DNA from: Manduca sexta
Lineage: Eukaryota; Arthropoda; Insecta; Lepidoptera; Sphingidae
Direction: 5' to 3'
Assembly (NCBI RefSeq): GCF_014839805.1
Contig: NC_051115.1
Span: 4,276,600 to 4,340,599 of the forward strand
DNA length: 64,000 bases
The translations under genes were made by a program, and so were the position numbers. The stretch's first letter is position 1. The number at the start of each line of letters is the position of its first letter. This document shows positions 35,435 through 47,094 of this stretch, piece after piece. Below the pieces are notes generated by a model, which was given only the letters and a program-made list of their open reading frames with translations, made no database searches and was not told where the DNA came from.

Positions 35435-36800
35435 TTACTTTTTGCCCGGGCGGCACGCCATACAGCCTCGTTTAGACTCCTCGAGTCCATCACCGTCAGC
35501 ACTGCTGACCGCATGGGGCGCCACCACGTCATCCACGTTGACCGCGTCATGTTTGTATTCTGCAGCTAGAAAGTACATCACATCATCAGGAATAGTGCAA
35601 TACTGCGTAAGTGACGAAAACGTCACAATTAAAATACCGTCCAGTCCGTGGGGAAAGGCGGACGGTTACGTTGGGCTCCACCGGTATTACGAGCCAGCAT
35701 TAGTTCACACTACACCGGCATCCAACCAACACCCTGCGATGGTCCTCTAGCGCAAAAGGTGCGGCTGTGGGCACCTCAGGCGAAGGGCGCCCTCATAACC
35801 ACCGCAACCGTTCGTGTGTGGTACATTACCCCAGCAACGGACGTTAACGCGGACGGAGCGGGGAGCAAAAGGTTCACATGCATTTTTCAGTAATTTGTTG
35901 CAGGATTGATGACTTCAAAACCAAGCAAGGAATAGTCAGTTCCTTCATGAACTGTAGGTGTACACGTTAAACCCATAAGAGCTGCCACAACAAAAACCTC
36001 ACATAACCAAAAGTAGTAGTAAGTTTGATTGTAACTGTCGACAAAGAAACTAGTCGTAAGTATTAAGGATTGTAGGAACTCAGTTGCTTGTTAAGTTCCC
36101 ATTTGAACAAAGGGACCCAACTGCACCAAACGTGAAGAAGAGTGAGCTCCAAATACGGGGAAATCCATATTTCGTAAATCTACACACGCTAATCTTGGAA
36201 TGCAACTTACGAGGGCCATCTTGGCGGGTTTTACACCTTGTATACGGTTGCTATCCGGCCGTATTTGATATCCTTCTACCAGCACTGGGGACACGACGTT
36301 ATACAATAATACTTATACTAAACACTTACAGACTTCGGATTCCTCCACAGCGTTGGCTTGTCCGATCACAGCGACCTGCAAGTACAGAACATTCATATTG
36401 TTTTCAAATTGAACTGATAAAGTCGAACCTATTAACTATATATAAGAGCTGAGGTACGATTAGCCGCCCGGGCGGCAACGCGAACGGTTTGGTGCGGAGC
36501 GGCGAGCGGCAGCGACGAGCGAGCGAGACAGATGTACGGGTGAATAGGAAACCTGCTCGATACAGAGGAGTGTGGATAACTGGGTCGCTACTCAGCGTCC
36601 GTGGCGTCGGAGTCGCGCCGCCGTGCCACTTGCCGCACCGCTCGCCGCTACCGACCCGTAAAATAGGGGGCGCTAAGCGGACAAAGAGTGTGCGGAATAA
36701 GTGGTAAATAATTATAAGCATTACAGAAGTTATAGTCTATAATATACAGAATATGACTTACCAGGACGACCAGAGCGAGAGCGAGCACTAGACGGTTCAT
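35435..36800 (-). CDS. secreted peptide precursor, copy A
   Basis: Three exons, 36800-36762, 36375-36330 and 35565-35435, with GT/AG borders in matching phase, encode 71 residues. A hydrophobic signal peptide (MNRLVLALALVVLVAVIGQANA) is cut most plausibly after ANA; exon 1 ends at residue 13, inside it. An acidic spacer (VNVDDVV, SADGDGLEE) follows, then Lys-Arg, GCMACRP, Gly and Lys-Lys at the stop. Lys-Arg before and Gly-Lys-Lys after are the usual signs of prohormone-convertase cleavage and C-terminal amidation, and the two cysteines could close a four-residue ring. The family is not recognised. Drosophila Bomanins also combine a signal peptide with Cys-x-x-Cys, but I see no further likeness. 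Paired head to head with copy B. TATA box at 36854-36860. Confidence 0.8.
36463..36476. promoter_or_regulatory. conserved 14-bp palindrome in intron 1 of the peptide genes
   Basis: gccgcccgggcggc is a perfect palindrome. It is present unchanged in intron 1 of all four copies (36463, 38862, 50883 and 53127) within an unusually GC-rich conserved part of the intron. Function unknown. Confidence 0.5.
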
Positions 36801-36853
36801 GTTGGTTGTTTTCTCGTCGACGACTTGAATGATCCCTCGACTGTTGCCGCGTC

Positions 36854-36860
36854 TTTTATA
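36854..36860 (-). promoter_or_regulatory. TATA box of peptide gene A
   Basis: TATAAAA on the minus strand, about 55 bp upstream of the ATG. It is preceded by gcgaattgcaaataatgcat, which is also present in copies B and D and has octamer- and C/EBP-like words. Confidence 0.7.
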
Positions 36861-36929
36861 CCGATGCATTATTTGCAATTCGCTAAACTTTGCATTTGTA
36901 TCAATACAAAAATATAAGGAAAACAAGCA

Positions 36930-38470
36930 CAAAAATGAAATTATTCTTACATTATTTAATTAAAGTGCAAATAAAATTCATAATCATATAATAATATAAC
37001 TATTCACTCACATTAATTATGGACAATTGTAAGCAGCTAAACAACTATTGCAATAAAAATATTGGCAATTGGTTTTTCCATCTTTAAAATTACCTAATCG
37101 CGGATCGGAGTCAGGAAGTTGACCGTGTGACATCCCCGTACCTAGGAGAGCATGAAAAGTCGTTGGTCCTGCTCCTGATCTCCCTCCGGTCGTGTCGGAT
37201 TGCCATCTCACTAGACTATGAGAGCGAAGAAACAGTTTTCGCGTAATTGAAACCGTTTGACAGCACATGCTTTTGCTAGTGGTAAGATATATTTTATATC
37301 CGCCCGGATAGCTACCGTACAGAAGAGGTTAAAACCCGCCATAGTGGCCCACGTAAGTGTGTCGCATTCCGGCATCAGCCTTTGTATATTCGGTTCCAAC
37401 AGAACAGTATGATTGTGTCGACTGCCGAGGGGCAGTCATCTCTCGTCAGACTACATTCTATTGGACCCCACTCCACTTACCATTAGGTGTAGTGCGGTAA
37501 CTGTTTCGTGACTGCGTAAAAAAAACATCATTTGAGATCTTGGATGTCCTTCCTTATGTCCGTAAGCTACTTACTATTCCGGGAAAATATATAGTCGGAC
37601 TTATATCCTGGAAAACTCTTAGACACGGGCGAACTCGTGAGCATAAGATTTTATAAACATATATAATTTAAGCTGTGTGTTTTTGTCGAGACCACGGCAA
37701 AGTAAACTCACCGCACCTGATGGTAAGTGAGGATATATTCCCAAAACATGTCGAACGGCAAGAGATAAACATGTCCAGACGGTCGGCACAGTTATGCCGG
37801 CCTGCTTAATTGCTTCTTCTCGCTCCGCTCGAAAGACCCGAAGTTATAGGAAGGGAGGAACATGTATTCTGCCGAACTGCTCCACAGCTTAATGGTCCGT
37901 TGGAAATACAAATTACTGAACCTTACGGTTCTAACCGGGGCGGGAGAGACCACGAGGCTGTGGGGTCGCGATCCAGGACGCATGATTCTGTTAAGTAAAG
38001 GAGAGGATAGGATAAGGTAACACAATTCTTCAGAGCCCTCGCCGTGTACAGATGCTAGAATACACTGAGTGAGGCGAGTGACCGGGCGTGAAATACCTCC
38101 GCACCCTGTTCAGAATTCCGATCGCACTCGATATGGGTCCTTGGATTCAGATCGCAGCATAAATCCATACCGAGGATCTTGAGACTATTCCGTATTGCAA
38201 GTGGAGTACCCCGAAGATTTGGGAGAGTTGAAAATTGGGACTTCTTATTTTTGATTTTGCTGTTACTTGGCTATCAAGTTCATAAAGAAATTGGCTGTAG
38301 GGCGTTTTGTATGGTAAATTATATTCTTTAATCTTTTGTCTACTTCAGACGGAATACCTTCTTCTTCACATCGAGTCATATTTTGCGTTGCAATATAATG
38401 TTAGGTAAATATTTTTATTAAATTTCCTTGTTTAATATCGAGACAAGTGTTTGGCGAATTGCAAATAATG
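36930..38470. other. spacer between peptide genes A and B
   Basis: Divergent promoter region with repeats: half a foldback element (37130-37235), 'gtcgac' elements (37380-37510 and 37720-37800) and a reversed Jockey-like fragment (37790-38140). The same spacer occurs between copies C and D in the opposite orientation. Confidence 0.6.
37790..38140 (-). mobile_element. Jockey-like LINE, C-terminal reverse-transcriptase fragment
   Basis: Reads SSPLLNRIMRPGSR and VVSPAPVRTVRFSNLYFQRT on the minus strand, the usual end of the ORF2 product of lepidopteran Jockey-like LINEs. It is frameshifted and 5'-truncated. A sister fragment in opposite orientation is at 51660-51990. Confidence 0.65.
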
Positions 38471-38476
38471 CATCGG

Positions 38477-38482
38477 TTTAAA
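38477..38482 (+). promoter_or_regulatory. altered TATA box of peptide gene B
   Basis: Where A, C and D have gtataaaaga, copy B has gtttaaagga. The spacing to the ATG and the flanking words are kept. This suggests weaker or altered expression of B. Confidence 0.45.
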
Positions 38483-38536
38483 GGACGGGGTAACAGTCGA
38501 GGGATCATTCAAGTCGTCGACGAGAAAACAACCAAC

Positions 38537-39856
38537 ATGAACCGTCTAGTGCTCGCTCTCGCTCTGCTCGTCCTGGTAAGTCATATTCTGTATATTATAG
38601 ACTATAACTTCTGTAATGTCTTATAATTATTTACCCTATATTCCGCACACACTTTTTCCGCTTAGCGCCCAGTATTTTACGGGTCGGTAGCGGCGAGCGG
38701 TGCGGCAAGTGGCACGGCGGCGCGACTCCGACGCCACGGACGCTGAGTAGCGACCCAGCTATCCATACTCCTCTGTATCGAGCATGTTTCCTATTCACCC
38801 GTACACCTGTCTCGCTCCCTCGTCGCTGCCGCTCGCCGCTTGGCACAAAACCGCTCGCGTTGCCGCCCGGGCGGCTAATCTTATATATAGTTAATAGGTT
38901 CGACTTTATCAGTTCAATTTGAAAACAATATGAATGTTCTGTACTTGCAGGTCGCTGCGATCGGACAAGCCAACGCTGTGGATGATGCCGAAGTCTGTAA
39001 GTGTTTAGTATATTATTGTACAAACCCGTCATGATGGCATAAGTTGTGTTCCGGGATCAGCATGTGGGGACTGACAAGAGATGAATTTCCCTCTATTTGG
39101 AGCTCACTCTTCTTCCTGTTTGGTAGAGTTGGGTGAATCAATATTATGAGGTGTGGTAACGAGCGGCTGTTTCGGAGCTGAGCTCTCTCGATACGGCACA
39201 ATCCTAAATACTTACGACTAGTTTCTTTGTCGACAGTTACAATCAAACTTAGTATTACTTTTGGCTATATGAGGTTTGTGTTGTGGCAGCTCTTATGGGT
39301 TTAACTTGTACATCTACAGTTCATGAGGAACTGACAATTCATTACAAATTTTTGTTTTGAAGTCATCAAGCTGGCAACATATTACTGAAAAATGTATGTG
39401 AACAAGCACCTATACTACTGTTTGCTCCCCGCTCCGTCCGCGTTAACGTCCATTGCTGGGCTAATGTACCACACAAAAACGGTTGCGGTGGTTATGAGGG
39501 CGCCCTTCGCCTGAGGTGTCCGCGGCCGCCCCTCACGCGCTAGAGGACCTTCGCGGGGTTTTAGTCGGTATGCCGGTATAGTGTGATCTAATGCTGGCTC
39601 TTAATACCGGGGGAGCCCAACATAACCGTTCGCCTTTCTCCATGACCTGGACGGTATTTTAATTGTGACGTTTTCATCACTTACGCAGTACTGCACTATC
39701 CCTGATGATGTGATGTGCTTTCTAGTTGCAGAATACAAACATGACGCGGTCAACGTGGATGACGTGGTGGCGCCCCATGCGGTCAGCAGTGCTGACGGTG
39801 ATGGACTCGAGGAGTCTAAACGAGGCTGTATGGCGTGCCGCCCAGGCAAAAAGTAA
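38537..39856 (+). CDS. secreted peptide precursor, copy B
   Basis: Exons 38537-38575, 38951-38996 and 39726-39856, in phase, encode 71 residues. Layout as in copy A: signal peptide ending QANA, acidic spacer, Lys-Arg, GCMACRP, Gly-Lys-Lys. Differences from A include Leu for Val in the signal core, DDAEV for EESEV, and Phe for Ser at the exon 2-3 junction. The mature core is unchanged, which suggests selection on it. Intron 2 carries extra sequence shared with copy D but not with A or C. The 3' flank is interrupted by an LTR retrotransposon 63 bp after the stop. Confidence 0.8.
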
Positions 39857-39919
39857 ACACAACTTTACTATTATTTGCCTTTGTTAAATTCATGATTTTC
39901 TTATAAATTTAGAAATATA

Positions 39920-40447
39920 TGTCGGAGGAAGCTATGTGTCCGGTTGATTGTTGTTTTCGTGCATAACGCACAATAATTGTTAATCTAATTTTATTAGATT
40001 TGTTACATTTTTCTATTACTTAAAACCTTACGCATTAGCCATAATGTAATAGAAGTTTATTTAAAAATTATAATTTACGAAACGACCAATCAGAGCAGGC
40101 ACGTGCCTCGAGCGGGGTCGAGGCGCCATCTTTACTATTCAGGTAGGCCATGAGTGCTTTGGACATTCGTTGGAGGAATCATGATAGTGACTGGTCGAGT
40201 TGATCGAGTTGGATCGTTGAGAATATTTGTTGGTTAAAGTAAGATCGGTGCCCTGAACCCGCTGCTCGGTCTTAATTGTCCACTTTTCTATCTTCATTAT
40301 TGTAAAGTGACAAATATTGTTTAATTTGAATTCGAATATAAAAATATCTGTGATCATTGTGTTTTGTGCTCGCATTTTACCCTGATAACGCCCACTAAGT
40401 CCGCAACCACTAATGATGATGTCGACGGGAATAATGCTTCTCCGACA
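39920..40447 (+). repeat. 5' LTR of a Gypsy-like retrotransposon
   Basis: 528 bp, from tgtcggagg to cttctccgaca with inverted ends TGTCGGA/TCCGACA. I see one difference from the 3' LTR (agagcagg against agagtagg). Flanked by tata, repeated after the 3' LTR. The next bases, tcagaagtgggat, resemble a primer-binding site for a tRNA such as leucine tRNA, which is inference. Confidence 0.93.
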
Positions 40448-41009
40448 TCAGAAGTGGGATCGGTGCAGGCACAAAACGTGAGTGGATGGATGGTGGCAAA
40501 TGACGGATGGTGCACGTTATTCGAAGCACATTGAAACCAATATGAATCTACTCGTGGAGGCGCTAACCAAATTAACCGAATATCTCGGATAAGGGCATCA
40601 CGCTACCTAAATTCCAACTGGCACAAACAAACACTGATGCCCAGGCCTGGCTGTCAACGGCAGGCAATCTGCTTATCGGATTGTGATATAGAGGGAAGTA
40701 AATTAATTCTCATACTTAGTAAGGCAATGAGAGGCTTGCCCGCAACATGGTTTTCTCAGATAGCTTTTCCTAATATGTAGTGAATAAATTTAAGGAAATT
40801 GTTATTTCTCGTTTCGATACGTTAAAAAAAACATGTGCAGCGACCAATGACGCACAAAGGAGCAGCGTACTATTTACTATAGTCACATACTTGTACAGCC
40901 CTTGCAGCTCAGATTGATATGGCCCGAGCGTCGACCGCCGTGGCCATCTAGTTTATTGGTCTCTGGTCGCCATGACCAGCCATGACAGTCGAATGTATTG
41001 TATTTAATG

Positions 41010-41260
41010 GGTATGCTTATTACTAACTTATGGAATGAAACTTTTTTTTTTCATTCACAGTTGGAGTATAATTTGTACGTCGTCTAAAAATACAACAAGG
41101 CGTTTTATTTATTAAAATACAAAAATATTGTGGGCCGACTAGCCGCGACAGTGGTTGGAAGTCAACTAATTGAATGTCGGGCAATTGCCTTGCTTTTGTC
41201 TTGCCAATATTGAGCTCGGACAACGTGTCTATGTAATGAAAACATCTTAGGCAGCGACTA
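41010..41260. mobile_element. MITE fragment inside the LTR element
   Basis: Matches 61130-61495: 'ttcacagttggagtataattt', 'ccgactagccgcgacagtgg' and 'ttgccaatattgagctcgga'. The left terminal repeat is missing. Confidence 0.65.
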
Positions 41261-41268
41261 TATTAAAA

Positions 41269-41660
41269 ATGCTTACTGGTAGACCGCAAGAAGGAGAATG
41301 TCTTGCTGCATATATTCGACTACATAACATGCAGAAGATAACCCCGACCTCTGAGCGCCGAAACACCGCCGTTGCTACACAGGCTCCTGTTACTTGTTAC
41401 AAGAGTAGTGTTGAGGGTCATGTGGCGTCGCGGTGCTCTAAAATATGGCCAGTTGCGAGCAGTAGCGCACAATCTGCCACCGTACCGAGCGTTGTGAAGC
41501 GAGTGGACGTATGTGGTATGAAACCTATCACTGGGATAATTGCGTAATTTGGTGAGCAGTTCTCATTTTGTTTTGATTCCGGTGCTGACTGTTCCCTAAT
41601 TAAGAAAGAGCGTCTCTCTTAAGCTTGTTGGTACATTGTAGCGTGCAATTGTTACTTTGA
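41269..41660 (+). pseudogene. gag zinc-knuckle and protease remnant
   Basis: A CCHC-like knuckle with its second cysteine replaced by serine (CYKSSVEGHVASRC) is followed, after a stop, by an aspartic-protease motif (FDSGADCS) near 41570-41595. It would give the nucleocapsid and protease of a Gypsy-like element if intact; it is not. Confidence 0.6.
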
Positions 41661-42004
41661 TTGGTATAAGAAAATGCGATGTATTATGTGATATTTTGAT
41701 TGGACGCAATTTGTTAGCCTTAGGTTTATCAGTATACACATATCGAGCAATAAACTTAATATAATTGCGAGGCCCTCTCTAGTTAATATTTGCAACGTAA
41801 GTAAACGTAGTGGCTGATTTTCTTGGCTTGGATACCGATATACCTGATGATTTTAAACACAACTAATAGAACTTTTTAGCAGCTTCAAGAATCCATTTGT
41901 TGAAGGCACGCCTACTAGTAGAATAAAAAGAGGTGAGTTACAAATGACTTTAGTAGATCCTAGAAAAAATCGTGCAACGGCAACCATGTCATTGAGTCCT
42001 GAAG

Positions 42005-42780
42005 AGTAAGTGATATCTGCCGGATTTATTACACCAAACAACTCGCTCTTCTCTAACCCAATACTCTTAGTGAAGCAGCGCGATGGCACACATCGAATGT
42101 GCATAGAAAACCGAGAATTAAACTCTAATACTCTAATCGGTGATCAAATTCAAAGATTATCCGTCGTGCGATTAAATAAGTGTCGACATGGCTAATGGAT
42201 TTAATTAAATTCCTGTGGATGTAGAGGCAAATTCGATACAAAAAACCGCATTTATTATTCAGAACTCTCATTATGAGTTAACTGTAATGTATTTTCGCCT
42301 ACGAAATGCAACCTCTATGTATCAGAGAGTTATTAATACTGCTCTAGGCATCGATGTATATGTACTACGTGCTGGATCTGGTGTTCCGTACACTCATTGT
42401 GTTCGACTCAACTGTACTGCGATCCGTACACCTGACTTTAGTATGAATTTCAACATTGACAGCGTGTGGTTGTGTGTGGAGTGACGCTCATTATAAGAGA
42501 GCTCGAGTCTGGGTATAAGCCTGGATGTGAATAAAAAAAATGTTGATCAAATAAGTGAAATTATTTGTTGTTCAAGTGAATGAATGGGTTTAACAGTAAC
42601 GTTTTGGTTGTCATTTTGGTTAAGATTTTGAACAAATAGTTTATATGGACGTTCGTGTCTATAGAATATACATCAATGGCTCTAGGTGACTTAGCGCAAT
42701 CTTCCACAATTGTCTACATGGATAATTTAGTGATACCTGCGAAAAATGTACAGTTTTTCATTGGTTAATTATTAGTGGTA
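42005..42780 (+). pseudogene. Gypsy-like reverse-transcriptase remnant
   Basis: Recognisable blocks SNPILLVKQRDGTHRMCI (42055-42110), HYELTVMYFRLRNA (42270-42310) and YMDN in place of YMDD near 42715. Stops and frameshifts separate the blocks, so no active polymerase is encoded. Confidence 0.7.
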
Positions 42781-43339
42781 TTCATGAGTAAATTTTTCCC
42801 TTGGGTTGGGATAAAACTTAAGAGATGGCATATTATCAACATAACTGGCTTCCCAGTATTTCATAGTACGTCATAAAATTGCATAACATATAGAGTAGCT
42901 AAGTTACGAAGTGGAAAACAACCGATAGTGTAACGGTCCATACTGAAAGCTGATATTCCTTAGCTTACAGTCCACATCGGCGCCACAAGTAAGTTCAGTG
43001 GCAAAATGATGAAAGGAATATGTTTACATTCTAGCAGACGGTTTATTATTTTATTTCTATTTTTACAGAAAACTATCAGCTAAAACAGATATAGTTTGAA
43101 CAATTATATAACTGAAGGCCAATTTAAAGTTTTCACAGATATGTGTGAGTTTATGTTAGAAGTAATAACAGGCAGCTCAGAAGATTACAGAGATCAGATT
43201 ACATAAATAAAAATTAAAACGTAGAGAAGTGACACGTATTATAAAAAGAAAGCATCAGCCAAGACTTTTCTTAGTTTCGAGACACTTTCAATGAATTAAA
43301 TATTCTACTGACTCTGGTTATATAGGAGCTTTGATGATA

Positions 43340-44200
43340 AACTTACTTCGCAGTGCGTACATATAATAGGCTTGGTTTTCTTATATGGCTAGTATGGATA
43401 TGTAATCCTATTTTTGTCCGTAGATCAGGACAGTCCACAGAACTATTCGGAATGTAAAAGAGATACGCTAAGTCAGCTATGCGCCTTCGTTCCTCTAAGG
43501 GATGAATGTGATTTTTTTTGTAGTTGCTAATGTGGTTTGGAAGATACTTATGGGAGCGATATTGTAAATATCTCACAAACTTTCTCGGAATGCTTTCAAT
43601 TCTGTCGATATGACTATTATAATTTGGATTCCATACTTGTGAATAATATTCGAGATGGCTATGCACGAGAGTACAGTATAAAAGTTTAATTGTTTTTATA
43701 TTGTTGAAGTCAGACGATATTCTCATTACGAAACCTTAAGGTTTAGATGCAGCCTTGATGATGTTGTTAATGTGGATATCAAACTAAATTTTCGAGTCTA
43801 ACGTTACTCCTAAGTCTTTAATAGAGTTGACACTGGTTAAGGAGTTTCATCAATTGAGTATGTAAAATCAATGGGGTTTGGCTTTCGTGTAAAGGTACAG
43901 ATATAGCATTTAGAGACGTTTAAATCTTTAAATCTAACTTGTTTAATCTACCGTTATTTGTAAAACGAGTAAGGTCCTCTTGTAGTGCGAGATTATCAGC
44001 TCCAGTAGCAATATGACTAAATGTTTTCATATCGTCTGCATATAAAAGTATTTTAGAGTTTAAAAAGTTTTCATTAATATCGTGAACAAATATGATGAAA
44101 AGCAATGGGGCAAGTAATGATCCTTGAGGTACTCCGGATGGTATACGCGAAACTCTGGATAAGAAATCGTTAGGGCTACTGTTCGACATCTATTTTTATC
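43340..44200 (-). mobile_element. nested non-LTR retrotransposon fragment
   Basis: Two minus-strand pieces. 44189-43920 has the reverse-transcriptase blocks SGVPQGSLLAPLLF and LLYADD. 43726-43343 has the downstream part TLVHSHLEYYSQVWNP and RKFVRYL. The order fits a Jockey/CR1-like LINE that is 5'-truncated and frameshifted. Confidence 0.75.
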
Positions 44201-44369
44201 GTAAGAGGTGAGCCATCTATAAAGATTTTACCAAGTACTTGTTACTAAAGTATTTCACAAGAGATAAATTTTCTTCATAAGGTAGCCTGGCAGGCGTGGT
44301 GGTGGTTATGGTTTCGTTAAGCTTTGAAATGCCAATTTATTAGGCCATTAAAAAGTAGAATTAGTAGAA

Positions 44370-44485
44370 TGACAGGCGAGGTGGCCCTTGATAAGTGTAT
44401 AAGAGGCGAGGTGGCCCTTGATAAGTGTATAAGAGGCGAGGTGGCCCTAGAATAGTAGTGTAAGCGGCGAGGTGGCCATTGTTAA
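44370..44485 (+). repeat. 30-bp tandem repeat before the 3' LTR
   Basis: Four decaying units of 'ggcgaggtggccc' plus 'ttgataagtgtataa'. The two central units are nearly identical. Confidence 0.8.
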
Positions 44486-44790
44486 TAATAAAAAAAATGT
44501 GAAACGCGATAAACGACGAGGTGACTGTTTCGATACTGCGGACTTAATTCAGTATGTCATGTGGAGTCTATTGAGATTCAGATTCGATACGGAAAGCCTT
44601 ATTACTATTATAGGGCATCTATTTTGTGAAAATACCTTAAAGAAAGTTGTCGCGCAGAAGATAAAGTGTACACGATTTCCTTGGTCAGGAGTGGCCGAAC
44701 TATACTATTATATTACTCTCTTTTCTGCAGGAAACTATGACGCGCGGCCTTCAACATTACACGAGGGCGTGTAATATGTCAGGACGGCCG

Positions 44791-45318
44791 TGTCGGAGGA
44801 AGCTATGTGTCCGGTTGATTGTTGTTTTCGTGCATAACGCACAATAATTGTTAATCTAATTTTATTAGATTTGTTACATTTTTCTATTACTTAAAACCTT
44901 ACGCATTAGCCATAATGTAATAGAAGTTTATTTAAAAATTATAATTTACGAAACGACCAATCAGAGTAGGCACGTGCCTCGAGCGGGGTCGAGGCGCCAT
45001 CTTTACTATTCAGGTAGGCCATGAGTGCTTTGGACATTCGTTGGAGGAATCATGATAGTGACTGGTCGAGTTGATCGAGTTGGATCGTTGAGAATATTTG
45101 TTGGTTAAAGTAAGATCGGTGCCCTGAACCCGCTGCTCGGTCTTAATTGTCCACTTTTCTATCTTCATTATTGTAAAGTGACAAATATTGTTTAATTTGA
45201 ATTCGAATATAAAAATATCTGTGATCATTGTGTTTTGTGCTCGCATTTTACCCTGATAACGCCCACTAAGTCCGCAACCACTAATGATGATGTCGACGGG
45301 AATAATGCTTCTCCGACA
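44791..45318 (+). repeat. 3' LTR of the Gypsy-like retrotransposon
   Basis: 528 bp, one visible difference from the 5' LTR; followed by the target duplicate tata. Preceded by 'gtcaggacggccg', not a clear polypurine tract. Confidence 0.93.
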
Positions 45319-45875
45319 TATATTTGTGTCGCAATTTTACATTCGTTTTATTTGACGTTGTCTGATTGCCTTAGTCCTTTTTCTTTTATTTTTGTTCACC
45401 GACTCCAAAATGTGTAACCGGTATATATGTAATGTTGAACATCGTGGCGCGTTTATGAAACGCGTTTGTGTTTAGAGCTTGTTATGACGTTATGCGTTGC
45501 CGGTGTGTTATCGCATGTGGCATAGGGAATCTACGCCAAGCTTCACCTTGACGCATTGCTGTTTGCGACGCATTGCAGAGATAATACTCTAGGGTTCAAA
45601 TGGTGAACGCGCAAGGATCTGACTTCTACAAGATATAATAAGCGGGAAAATAAAATTTATGCATACTCCTCAGAAAAATGACAGTATAGTCTCAAATTTG
45701 TGTGATATAAGAATAAAGTTTAAAATTAATTATTTTTGTTTCTTTTTTCATTTGCGATTTAAATTATTGTTACCAATAGTATTGATTATTAGTCTTTTTA
45801 ACTCGACAAAAGTTGTGAAACCATACATATGTATACTTCGTTCGAACAAGCCGCTCGAACTGTGGCACTGGTGCA
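45319..45875. other. flank of peptide gene B, then spacer
   Basis: 45319-45410 continues the copy-B flank (reverse of 35220-35330). A short repeat at 45545-45620 ('gacgcattgc', 'cattgcagagataa', 'gcgcaagg') also occurs at 34640-34710. Confidence 0.5.
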
Positions 45876-45879
45876 ACTT

Positions 45880-46020
45880 GTGGGAAGGCTTGGATCAATG
45901 GACAGATTCTAAAAATTTAAATGTAAACCAGTCTACAGTGTCTAGAGTATACGGAAGGTTTATAGAGACAGGTTCTTACAAAAGGAGACCCGTCATAGCA
46001 AAGCATATAAAAAACGTCGG
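45880..46020 (+). pseudogene. Tc1-like transposase, N-terminal piece
   Basis: Helix-turn-helix part reading NLNVNQSTVSRVYGRF and ETGSYKRRP, typical of the paired-like DNA-binding domain of Tc1 transposases. It is cut off by the LINE fragment that follows. Confidence 0.7.
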
Positions 46021-46034
46021 GGAAATATCAAAAC

Positions 46035-47085
46035 GTAACTTTTACGTCTTGACAAGGATATCGACCTCTACGTGGGGACTGTCTTTCACTTCGCTCAAAA
46101 TCATCATATTGCATACGGATCACCTGTATGGGCCGATAGGGCAACTATCGGTGCTGTGCGCAAGAAACTGCTCCAAAGTCAACGATTGGCGTTGATATTC
46201 TTGTGCAAGGCGTACAGAACTGTTAGTACAGAAGCTTTGCCTGTCCTCGCGGGTGTACTCCTTGTCGATTTGGAGGTACAGCGTCGCACCGCTATGTATT
46301 ACTCAACCAGAGAGGATTTGGATAAAAAGTTTCTTACGTCTGGCGAGCTCTTAAGAATCGATAGACTATTTAAACCGCATACTGATGAACACAATGAGTT
46401 ATTAAATGAATGGCAATGTAGGTGGGACTCGTCTTCGAAAGGGCGTCATTTATATAAATACTTTCCTTACGTTCGCGATCGCCTGATTAAAATTTGGCTA
46501 GAAATAGATTACTGTGTATCGCAATTCCTTACCGGCCATGGTAATTTTAAGGGTAAACTGTTCTCATTTAGGCTGGTTGATTCTCCTGCGTGCCCATGCT
46601 CTACACCTGGTTACGACGGTTGAACAATCTGCTCATCACGTACTTTGGGAGTGTGGTCTCTGGCATGAAGAGCGCAACATCATGTTAAACAGTATGCAAA
46701 TAACATCTGGGGTTGTATACTACATGGACCGTGTTGAGACTAGACGGAATTTCCGTGCTTTCCGGCGTTTTTGCCATGGCTATTGTAATCAAATCTAACA
46801 GCTCATGTGATAGGACCCTTTCATTTAATTTTATCCGTGGTGCTTTATAACTAGCTTATCTAGGTGTAAACGTCCCTATCCTTGAGGCTAAATCGCCTCC
46901 TTACATCATGATTTTGTCACCCGCATTGCTCTGGAGGGAAGTGGACAATTAATATTTCCAACTCCTCCCTATCTTTCTATTTGATTAATTTCGTTGCGGG
47001 ATAATGACATATTAGTTTTCCCTGAGACTCGCCGAGTTTCACTGCTCGGTGTCATAAAATGCGTGCCACTGCTGATCCTGGCTTA
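46035..47085 (+). mobile_element. R1/TRAS-like LINE, C-terminal fragment inside the Tc1 element
   Basis: Plus-strand frames read YGSPVWADRATIGAVRKKL, then QSQRLALIFLCKAYRTVS, EALPVLAGVL and, one frame over, HHVLWECGLW. These are the end of the R1-clade ORF2 product. It is 5'-truncated, with one frameshift near 46600. The inner edge is uncertain by some tens of bases. Confidence 0.75.
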
Positions 47086-47094
47086 CAGGAGTTG

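Larger units (their letters stand above)
39920..45318 (+). mobile_element. LTR retrotransposon with decayed, invaded interior
   Basis: 5.4 kb between direct LTRs, with 4-bp target duplication tata. The order of remains (gag zinc knuckle, protease, reverse transcriptase) fits the Ty3/Gypsy group. Stops and frameshifts break every frame, and no integrase is recognised. A MITE (41010-41260), a reversed LINE fragment (43340-44200) and a short tandem repeat (44370-44485) sit inside. The flanks rejoin to match the 3' flank of peptide gene A, which confirms insertion into the copy-B flank. Confidence 0.9.

Noticed and set aside
35442..35750. 102-residue plus-strand frame with a proline- and serine-rich start
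   Set aside because: It is the complement of exon 3 of peptide gene A; the same shadow occurs at 39601-39849.
36404..36721. Open frames across intron 1 of the peptide genes (also at 38631, 50504 and 50909)
   Set aside because: They persist only because the four introns are recent copies and GC-rich. They cross well-placed splice sites and have no start context.
40139..40375. 78-residue frame MRAQNT found twice (also 45010-45246)
   Set aside because: It is identical because it lies in both LTRs; no homology to a known protein.
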